From: Thauera sp. UBA6194 | GTDB taxonomy: Bacteria; Pseudomonadota; Gammaproteobacteria; Burkholderiales; Rhodocyclaceae | Direction of reading: 5' to 3' | Assembly: GCA_002422685.1 (NCBI GenBank) | Contig: DITC01000042.1 | Coordinates: forward strand, 1,651 to 65,650 | Length of the DNA stretch: 64,000 bases | In this document: piece by piece, positions 27,356 to 35,559 of the stretch | Numbering within the stretch: the stretch's first letter is position 1 | Layout: each line of letters begins with the position of its first letter | Position numbers and translations under genes: made by a program | Notes under the pieces: model-generated | What the model saw: the letters and a program-made list of their open reading frames with translations, nothing else | What the model was told of the DNA's origin: nothing | Databases searched by the model: none

Positions 27356-27911
27356 GGCCGCCGGCCATCGCATGGCGCTGGCCTATCCCGCTTCACTCGT
27401 GGTGTCGGGCGCGGGCCTGCTGTTCGCTGGCTATGTGCTGACGGAGACCGGGCTGCCGCCGTGGTTGGCGCTCGTCTTTATGGTCAGTGGTTTCGTGCTG
27501 TGGACGCTGCTCGAATACCTGCTGCACCGGTTCGTGCTGCATGGGCTGTGGCCGTTCGAGGCCTGGCACGCGCTGCACCACCGCCTGCCGGACGAGCCGA
27601 TCCGCATCCCGCTCGTGTTCAGCGTGCCGCTGATGCTGACGATGCTGCTGGCGCCTACGCTGCTGCTGCGCAACGTGGCCCTCGGCGCTGCGTTGGCGAT
27701 CGGTCTGCTGGCGGGCGAGATCGTTCAGGAGGTGGTGCATGAGCGTCTGCATCGCCGCGATGAGCATGGCCACCAAGCGGGAGAGGGCAGGGGATGGCTC
27801 GCCGTCCGCCGCCGGGAGCATGGGTTCCACCACGCGCAGGATGCGCGCCGGGCGTTCGGGACGCTGAGCGGGTTCTGGGATCGCTTGCTGGGCACTGCGC
27901 CGCGGGCCTGA
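27348..27911 (+). CDS. Fatty acid hydroxylase/sterol desaturase superfamily membrane protein
   Basis: A 187-residue membrane di-iron oxygenase. The histidine boxes are HRFVLH, HALHH, HERLH and HGFHH, placed between about four hydrophobic helices as in the ERG3/carotenoid-hydroxylase family, so catalytic metal binding looks intact. The substrate is probably a lipid or carotenoid, but no carotenoid genes are nearby. The start is uncertain: GTG 27348 has AAGGAGCG upstream and overlaps the preceding gene by eight bases, while ATGs at 27309 and 27324 give a longer N-terminus. Confidence 0.82.
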   Translation: MAEAAGHRMALAYPASLVVSGAGLLFAGYVLTETGLPPWLALVFMVSGFVLWTLLEYLLHRFVLHGLWPFEAWHALHHRLPDEPIRIPLVFSVPLMLTMLLAPTLLLRNVALGAALAIGLLAGEIVQEVVHERLHRRDEHGHQAGEGRGWLAVRRREHGFHHAQDARRAFGTLSGFWDRLLGTAPRA

Positions 27912-27970
27912 AGGCCGGGCGGCGCAGCGTGATGGCGCTTGGGCGGAGGCGCCCGGCGCCGGGATTTGAT

Positions 27971-27989
27971 GCCGGCATCGGATGCCGGC
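27971..27989. other. Inverted repeat between convergent genes
   Basis: GCCGGCATC-G-GATGCCGGC is a perfect nine-base inverted repeat between the hydroxylase stop (27911) and the GST stop (28003). It could end transcripts from either side, but no T-run follows on either strand, so intrinsic termination is doubtful. Confidence 0.3.
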
Positions 27990-28002
27990 TCAGCGGGCGG
28001 AA

Positions 28003-28608
28003 TCAGGCGCCTTGCTCGGCCTTCAGCGCAGCCTGCACCGCCGGACGAGCCGCGACGCGATCGACATAGGCGGCCAGGTTGGACCACTTCGCCAGGTCGA
28101 TCTTGATGAACTTCATCCAGCCCAGCACGGTGAACAGGTAGCCGTCGGCGACGCTGAAGTCTTCACCCATCAGGTAGGGCTTGCCCTCGAGCTGCGCGTT
28201 TACGTAAGCGAGGCGGCGCTCGAGGTTGGCGCTGGCGATCTGCTTCCACTCCTTGCCCGAGGCCGGGTTGAAGAAGGGGCTGCACGACTTGTGCAGCTCG
28301 GTGCCGATGAAGTTGAGCCACGACTGCAGGCGGTAGCGCTCGATCGTGCCGTTGGCCGGCGCGAGCTTCTTGCCCGGCGCCTGGTCGGCGATGTACTGCA
28401 CGATCGCCGCGCCTTCGGTCAGCAACTCGCCGCTGTCGAGCAGCAGCGCCGGCACGTAACCCTTGGGATTGCTCTTGGTGAAGTCCGCGCCGCTGGCGGT
28501 GATCTTGGTCTTGAGGTCAACGACTTCGGTCTCGTAGGGCAGGCCGGATTCCTCGAGCGCGATGTGGGGCGAGAGCGAGCAGGCGCCGGGTTTCAGGTAG
28601 AGCTTCAT
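28003..28608 (-). CDS. Glutathione S-transferase, beta class
   Basis: A 201-residue cytosolic GST with a thioredoxin-like N-terminal domain and a helical C-terminal domain. MKLYLKPGACSLSPHIALEE contains Cys10, the hallmark of bacterial beta-class enzymes. GYVPALLLDSGELLTEGAAI holds the cis-proline and the glutathione-binding Glu-Gly. FSVADGYLFTVLGW is the conserved N-capping motif of the C-terminal domain. It may conjugate or reduce electrophiles; the substrate is unknown. ATG 28608 is chosen because the fold starts there; the longer frame upstream lacks a ribosome site. Confidence 0.92.
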   Translation of the reverse strand: MKLYLKPGACSLSPHIALEESGLPYETEVVDLKTKITASGADFTKSNPKGYVPALLLDSGELLTEGAAIVQYIADQAPGKKLAPANGTIERYRLQSWLNFIGTELHKSCSPFFNPASGKEWKQIASANLERRLAYVNAQLEGKPYLMGEDFSVADGYLFTVLGWMKFIKIDLAKWSNLAAYVDRVAARPAVQAALKAEQGA

Positions 28609-28675
28609 TGAGCGTTTCCTTTTCTGTTGGGGGAGTCTGATGTTGCGTGAGGCGGTTTGCCACCATGCGTCTACC

Positions 28676-29125
28676 TCATGCCGGTGGGGCGATGCGCAGC
28701 GGGACTGTGACCGGGCCATCGTTGATGAGTTGCACCTTCATGTCGGCAGCAAAGCGTCCGGTCTGCACCTGCGGGTGGGCGGCACGCGCGCGGGCGACGA
28801 AATGCGCGTAGAGCGCCTGGCCGGTCTGCGGGTCGGCCGCGTTGGTGAAGCTCGGCCGGTTACCGCCCGAGGTGTCGGCAGCGAGGGTGAACTGGCTGAC
28901 GATGAGCAGGCCGCCTTCCACGTCCTGCACCGAACGGTTCATCTTGCCGGCCTCGTCGGCAAAGATGCGCAGCTTGAGCATCTTGGCGAGCAGCTTGTCG
29001 GCCTCGGTCGTCGTGTCGCCGCGCTCGGCGCACACCAGCGCGAGCAGGCCATGGTCGATCTCGCCGATGGTTTCACCGTGGACGATCACGCGCGCTTCGG
29101 AGACGCGTTGCAGCACTGCGAGCAT
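28676..29125 (-). CDS. dtd: D-aminoacyl-tRNA deacylase
   Basis: A 149-residue enzyme that hydrolyses D-amino acids (and glycine on tRNA-Ala) mischarged on tRNA. It starts MLAVLQRVSEARVIVHGETI and carries both active-site motifs: SQFTLAADTSGGNRPSF and the C-terminal NDGPVTV with the cross-subunit Gly-Pro. Length is standard. It is a stand-alone gene about 70 bases from the GST start on the same strand. Confidence 0.96.
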   Translation of the reverse strand: MLAVLQRVSEARVIVHGETIGEIDHGLLALVCAERGDTTTEADKLLAKMLKLRIFADEAGKMNRSVQDVEGGLLIVSQFTLAADTSGGNRPSFTNAADPQTGQALYAHFVARARAAHPQVQTGRFAADMKVQLINDGPVTVPLRIAPPA

Positions 29126-29169
29126 CGAAAATCCTTACGAGAGGGGTGGCGAGGTGCGTTGCGAGTCCT

Positions 29170-29589
29170 TCAATGCGCCCAAGGGTCGATGACTGCCAGG
29201 CCAGCCGCCTTGAACGGACTTGTGTCGCGCGTGGCGACCATCAGGCGACGCGCGGCGGCGGTAGCCGCGATGTAGCCGTCTGCGTTGCCGATCGCAAGGC
29301 CCGCCGCCCGCGATCGCGCCATCAGCTCGCCGTAGGCCTTCGAGGCGTCCAGATCGAAGGGTAGAACGCGCCCGGCGAATGCCGGCAGCACTTCGCGTTC
29401 CAGCCGCTCCTGATAGATCGTGCGGCGTTTGCCTTGGGGCATGGCAGCGACGCCAAAGCGCAACTCGGCGACAGTAATGGCGGACAGGAAGAGGGTTTCC
29501 ACGACCTGGGCATCCATCCAGGCCAGCACCTTGGGATCGGGCGCAACCCGCCACAACGCCGACAGGACGTTGGTGTCGACGACGATCAT
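29170..29589 (-). CDS. PIN-domain toxin, VapC/FitB type
   Basis: A 139-residue PIN-domain endoribonuclease. The acidic metal-binding residues are Asp5 in MIVVDTNVLS, Glu42 in VAELRFG, Asp104 in GNADGYIAATA and Asp122 in VATRDTSPF, all present. GLAIGNADGYIAATAA is typical of FitB. The start overlaps the antitoxin stop by four bases. The pair should form a toxin-antitoxin module in which FitA-like protein blocks the nuclease and represses transcription. The RNA target is unknown. Confidence 0.93.
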   Translation of the reverse strand: MIVVDTNVLSALWRVAPDPKVLAWMDAQVVETLFLSAITVAELRFGVAAMPQGKRRTIYQERLEREVLPAFAGRVLPFDLDASKAYGELMARSRAAGLAIGNADGYIAATAAARRLMVATRDTSPFKAAGLAVIDPWAH

Positions 29590-29843
29590 TCGAAGCGCAT
29601 CGGCTGGGCCGGGGTCTTGTCACGCGCGTTCTCGAAGAGCGCGAGCTCCTCATCGCTCAGTCCGCCGGCCTCGCGAGCGATCGACGCCAGCAAGGTCCCG
29701 AGCTTCAGGCGCCCCTCGGGCTTCGCCGCTTGCTCGAGAATATCGCGTACCTCGGCCTCGGCGCTGCGGCCATGCATCGCCGCACGAACGCGGATCGCGC
29801 GATGCACCTCGTCAGGGATGTTGCGTACGGTGATGGAAGGCAT
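29586..29843 (-). CDS. Antitoxin, FitA-like ribbon-helix-helix protein
   Basis: An 85-residue protein with an N-terminal Arc/MetJ-type ribbon-helix-helix, MPSITVRNIPDEVHRAIRVR, followed by HGRSAEAEVRDIL as in FitA, and a C-terminal tail that would wrap the toxin. It precedes the PIN toxin in a coupled two-gene operon. A perfect 12-base inverted repeat 25 bases upstream overlaps its promoter and is the probable operator. Confidence 0.93.
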   Translation of the reverse strand: MPSITVRNIPDEVHRAIRVRAAMHGRSAEAEVRDILEQAAKPEGRLKLGTLLASIAREAGGLSDEELALFENARDKTPAQPMRFE

Positions 29844-29867
29844 GTTGCAAAGCCTCGCACTGATGAG

Positions 29868-29905
29868 AGTGATTGCACTTTAGCCGAGTGCAATCACTGG
29901 TGCAA
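29868..29905 (-). promoter_or_regulatory. Promoter and perfect palindromic operator of the toxin-antitoxin pair
   Basis: AGTGATTGCACT (29868-29879) and AGTGCAATCACT (29887-29898) are exact inverse complements around seven bases. On the minus strand -35 TTGCAC (29900-29905) and -10 TAAAGT (29877-29882) are separated by 17 bases, so the palindrome covers the spacer and the -10. Ribbon-helix-helix antitoxins bind such repeats; autorepression is inferred. Confidence 0.75.
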
Positions 29906-30046
29906 TGCCACGGTTCCATGCCGGCGTTCCTATGGGTGAGGACAATATGGTGGTCTTCCCCCGTTCCTGTTCGTGGGGCTGCTTTCGGTCGATCAGGCCG
30001 ACGGGTCGAACTCGGTTCACGTGACTTGCCCGCTCGAGGAGGTGCG

Positions 30047-30868
30047 ATGAACGCTCTGGGAGCGAAAGTGCGCGCGTTGCTAAGAATGCTAAAAGCATTT
30101 TTTGGAAAAGTGATTTATCATTCACGCCTGCATCTGTTCGGCTATTCCCCTTCTTGTCATGAGGGGGTCGAGGACAAACGGGCAATGACTTTGAAGACAG
30201 CGCTCCAATCCGAAATCCTTCGCGGACAAATCACCACCAAGCAAGCGCTGCTTGACCGTGCGGCAGCCCTTGGGCTGGTAATCACGAGAAATGGGCGTGA
30301 CTACCTTGGCTTGCTCGGAGCTGACGGGAAGCGGTTCCGGATTTATTTCCGTTTTTCGGCTGATGTATCGCCGGCCTTGGCAGTTACGCCGGAGGACGGC
30401 GCGCCTGCGAGCGAGATCCGCGTTCGCGGGAGCTGGATATATGCGCTGGTTGCCTGCAGCAGCGACGGCACGCGCAAGGCATGCTACGTGGGCCAGACGG
30501 TGAACCTCAGGCGCAGGTTCCGTGAGCATCTACTTCGTCCTCGACCGGGGCGAGGCTCCTATGGCCTTTTCCAGTGGGCCGCACTGGAGGCGGTCGAGGT
30601 GCATGCAGTTGTCCTGTGCGGGGTGGACGGCGATCAGAGTGCTGCCTCCCGATTTGAGGGGTACTGGCTCGGGCTCGCCCAGGAAGCGGGCTTCGAGGCG
30701 CCAGACGCCCATAACTGGGGGCGACTTCCGCTGCCGGCTCATCCCGCAGGACAGCCGCGCCAATGGCCAACTGACATCGTCGCCGCGGCCATGCAGTCGC
30801 TCGCCAAGTTGGTGAGTGCCGGGATCGTTCCACGTGAGTTGTTCGTCGTGGATGGGGCCGCTTTTTAA
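30047..30868 (+). CDS. GIY-YIG nuclease-domain protein
   Basis: A 273-residue protein with a GIY-YIG endonuclease domain in the middle. The W-I-Y/Y-V-G pair is at 130-132 and 147-149 (GSWIYALVAC, CYVGQTVNLRRRFREH), with Arg158 and His161 after it. The metal ligand Glu204 lies in SRFEGYWLG and Asn223 in DAHNWGRLP, so the active site is complete. Residues 45-100 form a separate N-terminal region (ITTKQALLDRAAALGLVIT) resembling a small helix-turn-helix or relaxase-type helper. AGGAGG four bases before ATG 30047 decides the start; ATG 30185 is the alternative. The N-terminal coding part is AT-rich for this genome, suggesting transfer. Confidence 0.78.
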   Translation: MNALGAKVRALLRMLKAFFGKVIYHSRLHLFGYSPSCHEGVEDKRAMTLKTALQSEILRGQITTKQALLDRAAALGLVITRNGRDYLGLLGADGKRFRIYFRFSADVSPALAVTPEDGAPASEIRVRGSWIYALVACSSDGTRKACYVGQTVNLRRRFREHLLRPRPGRGSYGLFQWAALEAVEVHAVVLCGVDGDQSAASRFEGYWLGLAQEAGFEAPDAHNWGRLPLPAHPAGQPRQWPTDIVAAAMQSLAKLVSAGIVPRELFVVDGAAF

Positions 30869-30890
30869 TCAGACTTCGAGGGAGAGACAG

Positions 30891-31262
30891 ATGGTCGGTT
30901 GGTGGATCGTGATCAGCACCCAGACCCCTGAAGAGCGCGATGCTGGCGTTGGTCGTAGCGAAGCCGTGCTCGCGAACTGGGAAACCCGCGTGGGTGGAAA
31001 CGCATGGCTGCGAGCGCTCGTCGAGGCTGGCAAGGCGGTGCAGCTCGTGCGCGGGGGTTATCCGGATCGATATACGGCCAGTGCCGCCGATGTCCTGCCG
31101 CTCATCGACGCTGGTCGGCCGCCGTCCGGCGCCTCCGCTGCCGAGGACGAGGACGGCAGCATCGCCCGCACTCGGGTGCGCGAGGTGATTTTTCATCCCG
31201 ACCGGATCGCCGCCTGTCCGGCCGACAAGGTGCTGACCATCGAGGTCTGGGATCTGTCGTGA
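30891..31262 (+). CDS. Small hypothetical protein after the GIY-YIG gene (123 aa)
   Basis: A 123-residue protein starting MVGWWIVISTQTPEERDAG, with a GGGAGAGAC ribosome site. It follows the nuclease gene by 22 bases on the same strand. It has no signal peptide or membrane helix. A central ALVEAGKAVQLVRGGYPDRY could bind a small ligand, but I recognise no family. By position it may be a partner or immunity-type protein for the nuclease, which is speculation. Confidence 0.6.
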   Translation: MVGWWIVISTQTPEERDAGVGRSEAVLANWETRVGGNAWLRALVEAGKAVQLVRGGYPDRYTASAADVLPLIDAGRPPSGASAAEDEDGSIARTRVREVIFHPDRIAACPADKVLTIEVWDLS

Positions 31263-31330
31263 CCATGTTTTGCTGGCGATCGCCAAAAAGACACGAACCA
31301 ATCTTGAACCGGGAAACGAGGATCAAACGC

Positions 31331-33169
31331 ATGACTCCGATACTCCATCGACACTCAGGCAGGCGCCGAGCCTTGATTGGCGCAATCCTGCTCGCGCTTT
31401 TTACAGGCTTTGGCCAGCACGCGCTGACCCGGCCAGCACACGCACAAACGGCTTTCCCTGCAGGCGAAAGGGGCGAGAAGCCCAGCCAGGGCGAGGTCGA
31501 CCGCGCGCTTACGGATCTGCTGCAGTGCGAATGGATGACGAAAAAGGGTTCATCGCTGGGCCCAAACCGCTTCTTTCAGGTGCTCGGTCACCTCGAGGAA
31601 AAAAACCCAGCAAAGGGGAGCGGCGAGCTCGTCGGCGAGTTTCGGGTGCTTGGCCACGTCTTCCGCCGGCTCTTGACGGCGGGCGGGCAAGGCGGTGGCG
31701 GAGCGCTGGGATGGAGCGCAACGAGTAGCACTGATGCGATCGTTCGGACGCTGAAAGAACGCGGCTACACGTTCGAGCCCATGACCAAACCGATGGTTGG
31801 TTTCTCCGGAAAGCTGACCCGAGGCCCTGTCGAATACAACGTTTGGATAGGCGACGGATATCATCCCTTCGGGCCGCAGAAGAGCACAGAGGGCGTGACG
31901 ATGATGTGCGGCGCGCGGGAAACGGATGCGGCCAAATATCAGAAGATGCTCGAGGAGCAGAGGGCGCAGCAGATCTACGACACGGTCAAGAGGAAGGAGC
32001 GCCAGCCGCAGGAATGGGCTGAAGCGATCCTCAAGGAGGGCAAGCGGCGCGAGCTCAGCAGCCTGGCGAGCTATGCGTGGCTGAGCTCGGATCAAATCGA
32101 GCGTCTGGCGCAGTCCGACGACAGAGACATCCGCGATGACCTGATCGCGAATGCAGACGCCCCGCTGAGCACGGCGCAGATCGAGAGACTCCTCAAGCTC
32201 CGACATCACGAGAGCGTGCTCCGATACCGCTACGACGCACTCACCGAGGCCCAACTGAACGGCCTGCTGGAGAACACGCAAACCAGAAGCATGGCCAGAC
32301 TGGCCGGCGGCGGCGCCGCCGCGCTCGAAGAGCTGGAGAGGGTCCTGCGTGCTGGCGACGAGACCGAAACGGTGTTCGCCTTCAAGCGGCTACGGGCGAT
32401 CACGCCGAAAGTGATCGACCTCGTCCTGGAAGCAGGCAACAGGACGGCGATCGTGCATCTGATCCAGACATACGCGCCACCCTATACCCCGGAGCAAATC
32501 GACCGAATATTGGCGAGCGACGATCCAGACCACCACATCTGGCTTGTCCGCAATCGCGACTTTCGGCTCACCCGTGCGCAGTACGAGCGGGGCGTGATGC
32601 ATCCGAACGAGAAAGTTTCATTCTGGTACAGGGTGCGGGACGATCACACCCCGTCGCCGCAGATGATCGAGGAGGCATTGACGAGCCCGGACAGGCACAC
32701 CCGATATCTTTGGCTGATGCAAAGCCGCATCAGACTGACCCCGGCCCAGGTGGCGCGTGCGCTGGAGGAACCCGACGAGAGCACCCGACGCGCAGCGTAT
32801 GCACGCAAAGAGGTGATGCTGACCCCTGTCCAGCTCGACGCCTGCCTGCGTGAAGCCGACTACCTTACGCGTGAAGTGTGCGTAAAACGCCCGGAGCTGA
32901 CGCTCACGCAAGAGCGCTTCGAGAACATCGTGGGCCACAGCAACCGAAACCTGTTCCGGGGATACCTGGACGCGAGGAAGGGCCAGAACATCGACCTGGC
33001 ACCCTACGTCAGGCAGGCGATGCTGACAGCGAGCGACGAAACGCTGCTGAGGATGGCGAAGCTCAAAGAGCTGACGATCACGGCCGATGATGTGCGGACC
33101 GTGCGTGATACCAGAGGCCGCCAGGTTCAGGCCGCTTACTGCAGGCGAGTCCCGGAAGCATGCCCTTAG
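31331..33169 (+). CDS. Secreted protein with short leucine-rich-variant-like helical repeats
   Basis: A 612-residue exported protein. It has an N-terminal signal peptide (RRRALIGAILLALFTGF) with probable cleavage after AHA near residue 37. Residues 40-190 form a unique Gly-containing domain. From about 240 to 560 the chain is built of recurring units of 30-40 residues with the pattern LT/SxxQxxRxL....DxxTRxxY/L (for example LTPAQVARALEEPDESTRRA), like leucine-rich variant or HEAT-type helical repeats. GAGGA before ATG 31331 supports this start. Function is unknown; it follows the nuclease and small gene in the accessory block and may be transcribed with them. Confidence 0.65.
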   Translation: MTPILHRHSGRRRALIGAILLALFTGFGQHALTRPAHAQTAFPAGERGEKPSQGEVDRALTDLLQCEWMTKKGSSLGPNRFFQVLGHLEEKNPAKGSGELVGEFRVLGHVFRRLLTAGGQGGGGALGWSATSSTDAIVRTLKERGYTFEPMTKPMVGFSGKLTRGPVEYNVWIGDGYHPFGPQKSTEGVTMMCGARETDAAKYQKMLEEQRAQQIYDTVKRKERQPQEWAEAILKEGKRRELSSLASYAWLSSDQIERLAQSDDRDIRDDLIANADAPLSTAQIERLLKLRHHESVLRYRYDALTEAQLNGLLENTQTRSMARLAGGGAAALEELERVLRAGDETETVFAFKRLRAITPKVIDLVLEAGNRTAIVHLIQTYAPPYTPEQIDRILASDDPDHHIWLVRNRDFRLTRAQYERGVMHPNEKVSFWYRVRDDHTPSPQMIEEALTSPDRHTRYLWLMQSRIRLTPAQVARALEEPDESTRRAAYARKEVMLTPVQLDACLREADYLTREVCVKRPELTLTQERFENIVGHSNRNLFRGYLDARKGQNIDLAPYVRQAMLTASDETLLRMAKLKELTITADDVRTVRDTRGRQVQAAYCRRVPEACP

Positions 33170-33288
33170 AAAGGCGTGCGGGCGACGCGTCATGCGGGGC
33201 GAGGACGCGGTCCCGATCGGGCGGCGGCGGCGTCGGTGCGGAAGGTGTTCGGACGGGGGCCGTGGCTCGGGGAGCAGGGAACTCATCC

Positions 33289-33329
33289 GGGACAGGCTGC
33301 AGTTTCAAAGAGAACGTGCAGTCTGTCCC
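33289..33329. other. Long stem-loop in the 192-base gap before metY
   Basis: GGGACAGGCTGCA (33289-33301) pairs with TGCAGTCTGTCCC (33317-33329), 13 pairs including one G-U, around a 15-base loop. It lies between the convergent stops of the secreted protein and metY. No T-run follows on either strand, so it may protect a 3' end or form a structured RNA rather than a classical terminator. Confidence 0.45.
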
Positions 33330-33361
33330 GTGCCGGCACGGCCGGGGCCCGATCTACCGGA

Positions 33362-34633
33362 TCAAACCGCCGCCAGCGCCTGCTCCAGGTCGGCGATGAT
33401 GTCGTCGATGTGCTCGATGCCGATCGACAGCCGCACCATGTCCGGCGACACGCCGGCCTTGGCCAACTCCGCCGGCGACAACTGGCGATGCGTGGTCGAG
33501 GCCGGGTGGCAGGCGAGCGACTTGGCGTCGCCGATGTTCACCGGGCGGGTGATCAGCTTCAGCGCGTCCTGGAAGCGGCCGCCGGCCTCGAACCCGCCCT
33601 TCACGCCGAACGACAGGATGCCCGAGGCGCGCCCGCCCATGTACTTCTGCACCAGGGCGTGGTCGGCGTGGTCGGACAGGCCGGCGTAGTTAACCCATTC
33701 GACCTTGGCGTGCTGCTTGAGGTACTCGGCGACCTTGATGGTGTTGGTGCAGATGCGGTCCATGCGCAGCGCCAGGGTCTCGATGCCTTGCAGGATCAGG
33801 AAGCTGTTGAAGGGCGAGATCGCCGCGCCGGTGTTGCGCAGCGGCACCACGCGCGCGCGGCCGATGAAAGCGGCGGCGCCCAGGGCCTCGGTGTAGCACA
33901 CGCCGTGGTAGGACACGTCCGGCTCGTTCAGGCGCTTGAAGCGCGCCTTGTGCTCGGCCCAGGGGAACTTGCCCGAATCGACGATGGCGCCGCCGATCGA
34001 GTTGCCGTGGCCGCCGAGGTACTTCGTGAGCGCATGCACCACGATGTCGGCGCCGTGCTCGAAGGGGCGGCACAGGTAGGGCGAGGGCACGGTGTTGTCC
34101 ACGATCAGCGGCACGCCGGCCTTGTGAGCGATCTCGGCCAGGCGGCCGATGTCGGTGACGTTGCCGAGCGGGTTGCCGACCGACTCGCAGTAGATCGCCT
34201 TGGTGCGCTCGTCGATCAGGGCGACGAAGCTGTCCGGGTCGCGGTAGTCGGCGAAGCGCACCTCGATGCCGAACTGCGGGAAGGTGTGTGCGAACAGGTT
34301 GTAGGTGCCGCCGTACAGCGTCGACGCCGAGATGATGTTGTCGCCGGCTTCGGCGATGGTCTGGATCGCGTAGGTGATCGCCGACATGCCCGAGGCCACG
34401 GCCAGCGCGCCGATGCCGCCTTCCAGTTCGGCGACGCGCTGCTCCAGCACCGCGGTGGTCGGGTTCATGATGCGGGTGTAGATGTTGCCCTGCACCTTGA
34501 GGTCGAAGAGGTCCGCGCCGTGCTGGGTGTCGTCGAAGGCGTACGAGGTGGTCTGGTAGATCGGCACCGCGACGGCCTTGGTGGTGGGGTCGGGCGAATA
34601 GCCGCCGTGCACGGCGATGGTCTCGAGCTTCAT
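33362..34633 (-). CDS. metY: O-acetylhomoserine sulfhydrylase
   Basis: A 423-residue PLP enzyme of the Cys/Met metabolism family that makes homocysteine from O-acetylhomoserine and sulfide. Visible are the PLP lysine Lys204 in HALTKYLGGHGNSIGG, the phosphate-binding YGGTYNLF, and VDNTVPSPYLCRPFEHG. Length (about 425) and C-terminal VRLSIGIEHIDDIIADLEQA fit MetY rather than MetB or MetC (about 390). No SAM riboswitch is recognisable in the 194 bases upstream. It stands alone. Confidence 0.95.
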   Translation of the reverse strand: MKLETIAVHGGYSPDPTTKAVAVPIYQTTSYAFDDTQHGADLFDLKVQGNIYTRIMNPTTAVLEQRVAELEGGIGALAVASGMSAITYAIQTIAEAGDNIISASTLYGGTYNLFAHTFPQFGIEVRFADYRDPDSFVALIDERTKAIYCESVGNPLGNVTDIGRLAEIAHKAGVPLIVDNTVPSPYLCRPFEHGADIVVHALTKYLGGHGNSIGGAIVDSGKFPWAEHKARFKRLNEPDVSYHGVCYTEALGAAAFIGRARVVPLRNTGAAISPFNSFLILQGIETLALRMDRICTNTIKVAEYLKQHAKVEWVNYAGLSDHADHALVQKYMGGRASGILSFGVKGGFEAGGRFQDALKLITRPVNIGDAKSLACHPASTTHRQLSPAELAKAGVSPDMVRLSIGIEHIDDIIADLEQALAAV

Positions 34634-34827
34634 GTGTCAGGTCTCCCCTTGGGTGAAAGTGGCGAGGAGTATAGCCAGCGCGGGCGGGATATCGAAATAA
34701 CGCAATGGCACCGTTCGCGCAGGCGGCGGGTTGGTGCGCTCTGGGTGGGCGGCCTGCACCGCCTTTGGGGCGTGGCGCCGCTCGACAGGCGAGGGCGGCC
34801 GCGCACATGCGGCGTGGTGGCGCGGAT

Positions 34828-35466
34828 TCAGCCGAGGCGGGTGGGCGGCGGCTCGCGTCCGACGCTGTCGGCTTCCATAACCGGCTCGCCCTGCACCGTC
34901 CGCAGCGGGATCACACCCGCCCACACCGGCCAGTCGAGATCCTCCTCATCGTCCTTGACGCCCCAGTCGCGCACCTTGGCCGAGGCCTCGTCGAGGGCGA
35001 TGCGCAGCACCGTGGTGGCGTTGAGCTCCTTGTCGCTGATCGGGCGCAGCGTGTCCCAGCGCCCGGGGTAGAGCCCGTCGATGAAGGCACGCAGGCTGGC
35101 GAGCTTGCATCCAGGGTCGGTTACCGGCTCGAAGCGGCCGTAGAGCACCACCGAGCGGTAGTTCATCGAGTGGTGCATCGCCGAGCGCGCCAGCACCAGA
35201 CCGTCGGCGAGCGCGATCGTCACGCAGGCTTCGCCCGCGCTCAGCGCCTTGAGCATGCGCGAGCCCTTGGCGCCGTGGAGGTATAGATGCTCGCCCTCGC
35301 GCCAGTGGATGGTGGGGATGGCGTGGACGATTCCGTCGATCTGGAAGGCGACGGTGCAGAGCATCGCCGCGTCGATGATGGCGGCGACGGTGTCGGCCTC
35401 GTAGTGCGCGCGTTCGGGCAGGCGGCGGACGCGGGTGCGCGCGGAGTGGGCAGGGGCGTGAGACAT
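34828..35466 (-). CDS. Pyridoxamine 5'-phosphate oxidase-family flavoprotein
   Basis: A 212-residue FMN-binding split-barrel protein: ALCTVAFQIDGIVHAIPT-like strands at its N-terminus (MLCTVAFQIDGIVHAIPTIH), HLYLHGAKGSRMLKAL in the core and YRSVVLYGRFEPV as the third barrel segment. It resembles the broad PNPOx-like/NimA group more than true PdxH. It is divergent from a MocR-type regulator, and such regulators often control a neighbouring B6-related or flavoprotein gene, so it is a likely target. The substrate is unknown. The start at ATG 35466 is the first before the conserved region. Confidence 0.85.
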   Translation of the reverse strand: MSHAPAHSARTRVRRLPERAHYEADTVAAIIDAAMLCTVAFQIDGIVHAIPTIHWREGEHLYLHGAKGSRMLKALSAGEACVTIALADGLVLARSAMHHSMNYRSVVLYGRFEPVTDPGCKLASLRAFIDGLYPGRWDTLRPISDKELNATTVLRIALDEASAKVRDWGVKDDEEDLDWPVWAGVIPLRTVQGEPVMEADSVGREPPPTRLG

Positions 35467-35559
35467 GGCGCAGGGGCTCCAGGGGTTTCGATTGCACCAT
35501 CGTAGGCGGAGAGTGGTACCTTGCGTAGCGCCACAAAAAAATGCACGAATGGAGCCACG

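Noticed and set aside
34634..34827. A SAM riboswitch upstream of metY
   Set aside because: No recognisable SAM-I or SAM-II core or terminator hairpin was seen in this gap.
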